Assembly: GCA_014904845.1 (NCBI GenBank)
Contig: MU119212.1
Location: 434,001-498,000 of the forward strand
Direction of reading: 5' to 3'
DNA: 64,000 nt
From: Acephala macrosclerotiorum
Lineage: Eukaryota; Ascomycota; Leotiomycetes; Helotiales; Mollisiaceae
Positions within the stretch are counted from its first letter, which is position 1. Each line of letters starts with the position of its first letter. Made by a program: the position numbers and the translations under genes. Below the pieces are notes generated by a model. It made no database searches. It saw only the letters and a list, made by a program, of their open reading frames with translations, and had not been told where the DNA came from. This document shows, piece by piece, positions 55,823 through 64,000 of the stretch.

Positions 55823-56545
55823 ATGTTTTCTACTTTCGCTCGAAGCTCATCCTACCTCTCGCCTTATCCCTCGTCATCTCGACCTTCGCAGGCAGCGGAG
55901 TCACTGCTCGCTACTGGGACAGCTGCAAACCATCCTGTGCTTGATCAGGAAAAGCTCAAGTATCTGAGCCTGTCCGAACTTGCAACAAGCAAGATCTCTG
56001 GCCTTCACTGCTTAACCCCAATGAACAGTCAACTTGCGGCAACGGTCCATAGGTCGTGAACGATAATCCCGCATACGGTTTCGCAGCAGCGAAGTTGTCA
56101 GGAAAGAGCGAATGAGACTGGTGCTGTGCCTGTTGCGAGTAAGTCGAGGAATGCTCCTGCTTCGTGTACCAAAATTGGCAGTAACTTACTTCCTTAGGCT
56201 CACGTTGACATTGACTTCCTTGTATGGAAAGAAGATGGTCGTTCAAGCACCAACACGGGTGGTGACCTAGGTGCAAACCATTTCGATCTTGCTATACCCG
56301 GCGGCGGCGTTGGATATTTCCCCCAAGGTTGTGCTTCGCAATTCGATGGAGTTTGGATGGGGAACCAGTACGGTGGCTATACCAATCGAAGCTAGTGTAA
56401 TATCCTTCCTGCTGGCATGTTTCGTGGCGGATGTTTCTTTCGCTACGATTGGTTTCAGAATGCTGATAATCCTACTGTAGATTTCAAAGAGGTTTCTTGC
56501 CCACAGGCTTTGATTGATCGTTCGCATTGTGAGAGATGGAATTAG
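55823..56545 (+). pseudogene. GH45 endoglucanase, dead
   Basis: A family-45 cellulase is recognisable across phases. It has a signal peptide core (LILPLALSLVISTFAG), the catalytic start [82 protein letters not shown] (which contains the second catalytic Asp region), QYGGY and FRYDWFQNADNPTVDF. Lesions: a frame change between the ATG and the signal core, a stop (TGA) at the Trp after KPSCA, a stop (TAG) after TCGNGP, TGA before DWCC, a one-base deletion between VVQA and NTGGDLG, and TAG before CNILP. An intron is visible after CCE (GTAAGT to TTAG). The enzyme would have hydrolysed cellulose outside the cell. No linker or CBM1 is seen. Confidence 0.87.
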
Positions 56546-57382
56546 AGTTCGCATGTATGTAGATGTCCTGAGGTGGTTTGACGGTACACTAGCATCGGTA
56601 CCACAATATCTTCAACCAAGTTTACCTCAGGTGACTCACCCACAACCTACGTCCAAATTAATACCATATAGATTTAAATAAATATATGCATTTCAGTCAA
56701 GCAGTCAATTCAGTCATCTCTCTGCACTTTCAGCATCACATGCTAACATTCTTCAGAAACAGTCAAGAAAAAAACGTGACCCAACAGCAGGTCCGATACC
56801 ATCTAACTAAACCAAATCAAGATTTTCAAAAACATTAAACTAGAAAAAGAAAAGAAAAAGAACTTAACTACAATAAGAAAAAATGAGAAAAGAAAAAGAA
56901 CTAAACTAAAAGAAGAAAGCACTCGCTTACAGAGTAACGAGAGTAGCTAAAGATGGACAGGGAAAAAGAGAGGCAGAAGCTTCAATAAGTAAGTACGATA
57001 TTTCCTTCAGACTGAATTGACTGCTTCAAGTCCAAAAATTTTGGCAATTCTTTTTACTTGACGAGTCGAACGGACTGTATCGGTGTTAATGAGAGATGAT
57101 GCGGTCGTTCTTTGAGAAGAATTCAAGTGAAATGCAGACTTGGAAACGAGGAAGGGGCTACACGCGAACATGAATGAGCTGTGCGAAGTTTCGCAGCAGA
57201 AATATAAATGAAATAAAGTAATAACTCAGCTTAATTTCCCTATCCTCAACTATTACTCTCGTGTCCCGGCGTTCGCTAGACGATGACATTCCTCGGCTCC
57301 GCATCTCCACGCATTCATCGCTTTCGAGACTCACCGCTTTCCTACTTCGCAGTTGACTTCTTGAAAGAATATCTACAGCCAG
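56546..57382. other. Intergenic region with A/G-rich tract
   Basis: A strongly purine-biased plus strand (runs of GAAAAAG/AAAAGAAAAAG) lies at about 56835-56925. No coding frame, RNA gene or transposon end was seen. Confidence 0.5.
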
Positions 57383-58276
57383 TCAGAAACCCCAGTTAGA
57401 TTTCGAGACCTTGGACGACTTTGCTCGGTACCGTTCTTCAAAGAAATTTGCTCCCACAACCTGCAATCCCTCCTGCTCAGCCCAGTCACGAACACCGTGC
57501 CTTTCCTTTCCTGTACCCCAGTGCTGCCGGTCTGAGGGTGCTGTGAGGTTGGTATTGTCCCCTTCCAGGAGGACGAAGACGTAGCGGTGGAAGCCGGTCT
57601 CTTTGGGTGGACTAGGAGGCTTGTCTGAGGATTGGGATGTGAGTATGAGATGCTAATTTGTTGGGGGAGGACTGGCATACATTCGACTAAGTCTGAACTC
57701 GTGTCGGAGGAAAGGTCTAGTGTCAGATCTAGCTCTGAGTTGGTTTCGTTGAAGACTGGGACGATTGCGATCCACTGCGTGAGGTCAGCTATGAATGTCT
57801 AAGGACTCGAGAGAACATGAAGGGGTTTCAATCTTGAATTGGTCTTACGTGACACATTTCCGACCACTTGGGATCTTTTCTGGATGGGGCATCAGGGTCT
57901 GTAAGGGCGAGTGTAAACCCGGTCGTGCTTTTTACATTTGGACAGTAAATCTTCACGGTCGGCTTTTTCTTTGTCTCCGACTTCTTAAATTTGTTTCCTA
58001 ATGCTACTAGCTTCTGTTTCTTGCCGTAGAATGCGGACACGAAACATTTTGGCTCGAAGTCACTGATGACTTGATCGATGATATCTGCTTTCTTCAAGCT
58101 GGACATCCGTGAGCTTGAATTCTGGATGTGATGCTAACTTGGATTGCTCACGCGGCCTTGATGACTTCAAATGCTCCATTATTGGATTCCGCAAGTGCTT
58201 TCTGGTCTGCTCGAGTTGTGAGACCTGTGCAAGCTGGTGATAGCGCAAGGAGAAGCAGCAGTCCTAACAGCTGCAT
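57383..58276 (-). CDS. Secreted PEBP-family protein
   Basis: Four exons (58276-58152, 58098-57849, 57774-57681, 57624-57383) give 236 aa. A signal peptide (MQLLGLLLLLALSPACTG) begins the protein. The phosphatidylethanolamine-binding signature LALTDPDAPSRKDPKWSEMCHW is split by an intron after CH, followed by IAIVP, then KETGFHRYVFVLLEG (the GxHRYxF ligand-pocket block), RHGVRDWAEQEGL and GANFFEERY. The family binds anionic ligands or lipids and includes carboxypeptidase-Y inhibitor Tfs1 and FT/TFL1. Secreted fungal members are of unknown role. Cysteines at CFVSAF and YCPN may form a disulfide. The three introns are 53, 74 and 56 nt, with normal borders. Confidence 0.88.
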
Positions 58277-59247
58277 GGTGAAAGACAAATATTCTGATGG
58301 AGATTTGATAGCTATATCAAAACCTAGGTTTGAGGACAAGAAGAGTATCTAATCGCGTGCTTTGCCCCGCATCTTGATGTTGATCCGGACTCTGATGTCA
58401 CCCTTTTTAAATATTGATGCCGCATATTGAAGGCACTAAGTTCTCAGAAGGTGAAATGCTCACTGATACAAACTCATATGATTGAAAAACAAAAAGGATA
58501 ATGTGAATAAAAGATAAGGTGAGAATTATTCTGATGCCTCCGCAAGATATGAGTGCAGTGGCATGTATGAGAGATTGGGTTCTATAGTTGAGGAGTTTCC
58601 GTTTGAGATAAGAACGTGGTGGACATGCAGAATACTATGAATTTTAATCGCCAACAAGTACGATACAGCGCAGGCATGCAATTCGAGGAGAGAATGAGCG
58701 TCTGATGAATAGGGGTACCCGTGATCCAAAATTATAAGAAAATGCAAGGAGGTTCCACGCGCTCAATGCTGTCATCTGAACCATGTCGGATCCTTATCCG
58801 AATATCAAAATACCAACGCGTTGACATATGCGAGGGCCTTTCGAAGGGGATAGAAAGAAGACCATCGTCCGTGACGTACTGGTATTAATGAGGAAGAGAA
58901 ATCTGTCTTTTGAAAACTTTGTTGTCGCCGCCATCGTCGTCAAAACTCGGAAGCCTAGTGTGGCTTGCTGTGTGGCTAGTGCGCAAACGAGGATCATAGG
59001 CGGGCCTACGCATAAAGTCAATAACCAACTTGGGCCTTGGTAAAAGATTTGCTCAACGCGGCCACCGAGCATCCAGCATCTGCGGGCACAAAGTTCCTGG
59101 GACCCCTTGAATATCATACACGACTTCTATACCCGCGCGCCCTTAACATCCTCTTACGAACGAGCCACGGGTTTTGAGACTCGTCGACGCGACGCTAGAA
59201 AACGTTCGAGTTCTCCTGGCAACGATTGCATTCAACACAGCAACAAA
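58277..59247. other. Divergent promoter between the PEBP gene and DNM1
   Basis: About 970 bp between the two start codons. Short frames on both strands show no family resemblance. No repeat or RNA gene was recognised. Confidence 0.5.
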
Positions 59248-61829
59248 ATGGCTTCCCTTGGTGAGGACCTACTTGGGATAGTCAACAAACTCCAAGATCT
59301 TGTCTTCAACACAATAGGCAATGACAGCTTGGATCTTCCTCAGATTGTACGAATTGCCTCATCTACTTTTTTTGGTTCACATGCTAATTACTACCTCTCA
59401 AGGTTGTTGTAGGCTCACAGTCATCCGGGAAGTCCTCAGTACTCGAGAATATAGTCGGTCGAGACTTTCTGCCTCGAGGCAGCGGCATCGTCACTCGCAG
59501 ACCCCTCATTCTCCAACTGATCAACATCCCTACGGACGAGGAAGACTCCCCCGAAGCACATACAGCAGCAGCAGTTGCTACACAACCAGAATGGGCCGAG
59601 TTCCATCACATCCCAAATCGGAGGTTCACGGAATTTCAAGATGTGAAGCGCGAGATTGAGAATGAGACGGCTAGAATCGCTGGAAATAACAAGGGCATTA
59701 ATCGACAGCCCATAAACCTCAAGATCTACTCCCCTCATGTCCTGAGCTTGACCTTGGTAGACCTGCCAGGTCTGACAAAGGTATATGCCGAATGTTCCAG
59801 CATGTGAAGACATTCCTCTGACTATAATGTGCAGGTCCCAATTGGAGATCAACCCACAGACATCGAAAAGCAGACCCGAAACCTCATCTCAGAATACATT
59901 GCCAAACCGAACAGTATCATTTTGGCTGTGTCGCCCGCGAACGTCGATATTGTCAACTCAGAAGCCCTCAAGCTTGCGCGCCATGTCGACCCATTGGGAA
60001 GGAGAACGATTGGAGTTCTTACCAAGATTGACCTCATGGACCATGGCACAAATGCTTTAGACATTCTTTCAGGGAGAGTGTATCCCTTGAAACTAGGATT
60101 CATCGGCGTTGTCAACCGATCACAGCAGGATATTCAGGGCAACAAATCACTCGCGGAGGCTTTGAAATCAGAGTCGGACTTTTTCAAGCACCACCCAGCA
60201 TACAGGAATATGGCAAATAGATGCGGTACCCAATTTTTGGCCAAGAGCTTGAACACCACTTTGATGGCACACATCCGAGAACGATTACCCGATATCAAGG
60301 CAAGACTCAACACATTGATGGGCCAAACACAGCAAGAATTGGCTAGCTACGGAGACATGCACTTCAGCGGCAAAGAACATCGTGGATCTTTGGTTCTTCA
60401 ATTAATGACTCGATTTGCGTCCTCATTCATTTCATCAATAGATGGTACCTCGACAGAAATATCAACAAAGGAGCTGTGTGGCGGTGCGAGAATATATTAC
60501 ATCTTCAACTCAGTGTTCGGCAATTCTTTAGAAACTATCGACCCTACAACAAACCTCTCTGCTCTGGACATTCGAACGGCAATCCGAAATTCGACTGGAC
60601 CTCGGCCAAGTCTGTTTGTGCCCGAACTTGCCTTCGACCTCTTGGTCAAGCCACAGATCAAGCTTTTAGAGATTCCTAGCCAACGATGCGTCGAGCTCGT
60701 CTATGAGGAACTCATCAAGATTTGCCATACTTGCGGCTCGACGGAGCTTACGAGATTCCCGCGACTACAAGCGAAGCTGATCGAGGTTGTTTCGGATCTT
60801 CTTCGAGAACGACTCGGCCCCGCATCAAATTACGTGGAGTCTCTTATTGCTATTCAGCGAGCATATATTAATACTAATCATCCCAACTTCCTTGGAGCCG
60901 CAGCTGCCATGAGCAATGTTGTTAGCAATAAGCAGGACAAGGAGCGAAAGAGACTTCTTCAGGAAGAAAGAGAAAGACGCGAGCGGAGACGTCAGAAAGA
61001 ACTGGGTGCAAATGGCGCCGACACGCCGGAGGACGAGGAAGGAGAGGGCGAGAAAATCGAGAATCTCCCTCACCGAAAGGCATTGCAGAAAGGAGCACGA
61101 AGCATGTCACCGGCTGTTCGGGAGAATGGTAATAGCAGCATTACTGCGACGATGAACGGTATCAGAGCCGGCTCGCCACCAAGATTCAATGGCCAAGCTA
61201 TGGGAGGTGCTCGGGACTCATTTTTGAATTACTTCTTTGGCAAAGATGGCGCACCAGGTGGTGGAACTGGTGCCGGAGCAGGATCATCTTCAGCCCATAA
61301 CCCCAACCTAGGACGTCACGTTAGTCAAAGCCAGGAACCAAGCTTCAGTCAGAGCATTCGAAGGCAAGAGGAGCGCCAGGTCCACAGGACACCTGCTCAG
61401 CAAGCCAGGGAAGATGACTACGAGCTGGGTCGTGCACAACGAGAATATGATTACAATTCTCCATTTGTAGGATCCGCAGCCCTTTCTTACATGGAGAGAG
61501 CTAACTGGGAGCAGGGCAACAACACTGAACCAGCACTTACGGACCGCGAGGCCATGGAGACTGAACTCATTCGGGCATTGATCTCATCGTATTTCAACAT
61601 CGTCCGAGAGTCAATAGCAGACCAGGTACCCAAGGCTGTCATGCATCTCTTGGTCAACCACTCAAAAGATGTTGTGCAGAATCGTCTTGTGAGCGAGCTC
61701 TACCGAGAGGATCTCTTCGAAGAGCTATTGTACGAGGACGATGCGGTCAAGAAGGAGCGCGAGAAGTGCGAGAAGCTTCTCAAGACATACAGAGAAGCAG
61801 CCAAAATTGTCAGCGAGGTCGGCATATAG
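59248..61829 (+). CDS. DNM1: Dynamin-related GTPase of mitochondrial/peroxisomal fission
   Basis: Three exons (59248-59346, 59403-59780, 59835-61829) give 823 aa. The first exon encodes [21 protein letters not shown]. The GTPase domain has the P-loop GSQSSGKSS (about 37-45), RPLILQL with the switch Thr, DLPGLTK (about 153-159) and [10 protein letters not shown] (about 222-231). The middle/stalk region is followed by a disordered insert B (about 555-690) rich in Gly, Ser, Glu and Arg instead of a PH domain, and by the C-terminal GED ([26 protein letters not shown] onward). Absence of PH and PRD domains, and the length, fit Dnm1/Drp1 rather than classical dynamin. Vps1 is shorter in this insert. 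The protein assembles on the outer membrane of mitochondria and peroxisomes and constricts it. Confidence 0.93.
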
Positions 61830-62598
61830 TGTTATACGGGGCGAGGAGACATGTTAGATTAGTTGCATGGGCACGGGCATTGGGAGGATGAGATGAGGGC
61901 TGATGAATGACTTGTAGGAATATTGTATTGGTGTTTGAGTCTGCATTTGGGAGGAAGCTTGTATTTCCCACTCTGCTACATGGGTCTTGGACATCAAGAC
62001 CTGATGTAAATACAATAGAGCATCGCTGCCTTTTACCAAGACTTCATGGACTTGTGAGCCTAGATATAAATGTCGGCCTTCCCCTTCTGGAATTTCTTCA
62101 AGCAAATGAGAATAGGGGGGGTGGGGGTTTTCATGGTCCGTGCCCTTACAAGTGCGGACAGCCCCCGCAGGATCGTCACCCCTACATTTGAACCTTAACT
62201 CTCACCCCCCCTCCCAAATCGTCTGCTACGCCTTAAATCCGAAACATAAACACGCCTCCTTATTTGCAATTCGGCTCCGATGACAAGTCAGCGCGGCTCT
62301 CACTTACAAATTTGACGCCTAACCACGCTCGCCAATCAAAAGCCAAGCCTTCCAAGAATCCATGTAAGCGGGCTGCATGAGCTAACGGCACAGCTGTGGA
62401 CTTCATTTACAACCTTACTCTTTCACCTTTGCATGACAAAAGCTCCGTGATGCTTCTCTAAGCTCGTCCGACCTTCGTCTTTGTTCATGTCTTCAAAGAG
62501 TTGACGCGTCTTGAGAGTGTGAACGCGAAAGCTTTGACGCGGCCTGGAACCGGATTCAAAGGAACTGAAGAGAGATATCACAACACGAATCAGCAAAA
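61830..62598. other. Intergenic region with opposing G and C runs
   Basis: A G-rich run (GGGGGGGTGGGGG, about 62116-62128) is followed 80 bp later by a C-rich run (CACCCCCCCTCCC, about 62202-62214). They could pair or form a G-quadruplex. No gene was seen. It contains the promoter of the LtrA-like gene. Confidence 0.5.
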
Positions 62599-64000
62599 AT
62601 GTCCCACACACCAGAAAAAGGCTCAGACTCAACCTCGCCCCCCACAACAATCACCACCTCATCCTCCACCACGCACCTCACTCCACCCGTTCATCAACAC
62701 CAACACAACAGCCACCACCGCGTTCGCCGTCTCCGCAACTTCTTGCTCCCAGATGGGCGAGAAGTTCACATCGCCCTCTCGCCTGAGGAGGCTGAGACGT
62801 TGAAACAGAGATTGACGGCTATTAGGAAGGATGAACCGTTTGATCTAGTGATTTCAGGCAGTCCGGAGCATTTGGAGGCGTTGAGGAAGGCGCATAGTCA
62901 TCACGAGACGAGGAGGGAGGCGTTGAGGAAGAGGCATGGGGAGGAGGTTTATGATGAGTTTGAGAATGTGAGGGCCGAGTTGGATGCGTTGGGGAGTGAG
63001 CTGTGAGTGATTTTTGAGTCTATTTGAACGGATTTTGAGTCGAGCATTCCCATCTTGGGCACGACTTCCGTCGTTGAGATGAGAGGATATCAATCTCATA
63101 GAAATTTTCTCATCCCCTTATGTTACAGTTTGAAGGACAGATGTTAACATTATTAGGCATATGTTGACGGATCATGCTGTCTCACTGGATGCCAACTTCT
63201 CAAAGTATGGGTACTCAGCTCATCTGAGAACTTATGACAGTGACTCGGCACCTGCTTCGAGTGCCTCGTCATTCGTTCACGATGCGGACTCTCACGAGAA
63301 GAAAGATTGGGAAGCTGAGAAGCGGAATGGTAGAGTCATGAAGCTCTACAAAAAGGTGAGAGAAACGTCACATATTTCCTAATTCAGGCTTCAGATCTGT
63401 TTTTTGAGAGCATGAATCAAGGCCTAAATCTAACACCACGCAACGCCGTTTTCATCTAACATGCTAACGATAATCTCAGCCCACTGTTCGCCAATACTTC
63501 CACAAAGGTCTGTTATGGAGAGCATCTGGCAGTACAGAAGTCGCTTCCTTCGAGCTATTCGTTGATCTCCTCTACGTTGGTATTCTCGCCATCAACGGAG
63601 ATCATGCTTCCGAGGATCCAACTGGCGAGGAACTCCTCCGATTTTCCATTACCTTTATTATGTCGTGGAAGATTTGGAGTGACCTTGCTCTGATCATTTC
63701 GTGGTTTGAAACGGACGATATCCTGCAGAGACTTTCGGTCATGTTTATTATGGCATGCTTACTTGGGTGAGTGTATTTTCTGGAGACAGATACGGGCAGG
63801 CTGTTACTAATTTCGATGATAGATTAACGACCAATATGCTAGACGCTTTCCATAGCACCTACTCAATGCTCGTAGCATTCTATCTTGCAGCCCGCCTGTT
63901 CATGGCTTCTTATCTCGCCATCCTCGCCTATATCATCCCCATGATCCGGTCTATGCTAGTCCTTCAAGTCATCCTAACCTTGATCCCAGCTGCTATCTGG
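62599..64000 (+). CDS. LtrA-like (low temperature requirement A) membrane protein, partial
   Basis: Exons 62599-63002, 63157-63355, 63480-63766 and 63823 onward run off the window end, so only the N-terminal part is present (over 350 aa). The first 130 residues are soluble, with a Thr/Ser-rich start, a His cluster (HQHQHNSHH), LRNFLLPDGREVHIALSP and a charged coiled-coil-like helix. The LtrA domain begins at PTVRQYFHKGLLWRASG with the typical SFELFVDLLYVGILAINGD block, then TFIMSWKIWSDLALIISWFETDD and hydrophobic helices. The family occurs in bacteria (named for Listeria cold growth) and widely in fungi, where the role is unknown. Membrane location is clear from several helices. The N-terminal soluble extension is typical of the fungal forms (from memory). 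Confidence 0.85.

Overview
This window is nuclear DNA of a filamentous ascomycete (Pezizomycotina). The gene content, and a general resemblance of the proteins to Leotiomycetes/Helotiales families, suggest that class, but this is inference. The evidence is short GT-AG introns (about 41-155 nt, many with CTAAC/CTGAC-type branch sites), monocistronic genes on both strands, fungal families (FTR1/FET3, Mif2/CENP-C, Sey1, Cog8, Dnm1, GH45, fungal LtrA-type protein), one nuclear tRNA and TA-inserting MITEs. Exon limits were placed by reading splice sites and checking that the reading phase adds up. No transcript data were used. Layout: 0.1-3.2 kb holds a small membrane protein and a Nudix hydrolase. 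3.5-4.7 kb is a broken short-chain dehydrogenase. 5.27-6.09 kb is a MITE that carries three further foldback elements inserted at TA sites. 6.4-10.5 kb has an extended-SDR reductase, mitochondrial succinyl-CoA ligase beta (minus strand) and, from a shared promoter, a charged DUF3245-like protein. 10.7-12.8 kb is a decayed ubiquitin-conjugating-enzyme gene. 13.3-22.0 kb is an ancient tandem duplication of a two-gene unit (F-box-like gene plus an orphan gene): the left copy is decayed and the right copy is intact. 22-24.4 kb is gene-poor with one remnant. 24.4-29.2 kb has a TLC-domain membrane protein, a cytosine-deaminase-like amidohydrolase and COG8. 30.5-36.1 kb is the reductive iron-uptake pair FTR1 (minus) and FET3 (plus), diverging from a 1.97 kb intergenic region with five ATCWGATAA sites, the GATA-type iron-repressor motif. 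36.9-40.4 kb has a PP2C phosphatase and a fructosamine-kinase-like protein. 41-43.2 kb is the inner-kinetochore protein Mif2/CENP-C. 44.2-46.2 kb is a dead ferric-reductase gene. 46.6-50.8 kb has a CorA-like two-helix membrane protein and an APC-family transporter whose first intron lacks an AG acceptor. 51.6-54.8 kb has the ER-fusion GTPase SEY1 and tRNA-Ser(UGA). 55.8-56.5 kb is a dead GH45 endoglucanase. 57.4-61.8 kb has a secreted PEBP-family protein and the fission dynamin DNM1. 62.6 kb to the window end is a partial LtrA-like membrane protein. Working together: FTR1 and FET3 form the high-affinity iron-uptake complex of the plasma membrane, and the ferric-reductase pseudogene 8 kb away would once have fed the same pathway. 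SEY1 and DNM1 are both membrane-remodelling GTPases, but their proximity is probably chance. The rest is ordinary housekeeping. The window's main peculiarity is the number of dead genes (E2, F-box copy, orphan copy, ferric reductase, GH45, SDR) beside intact core genes. I saw no biosynthetic cluster, CRISPR array, virus or prokaryotic-type system.
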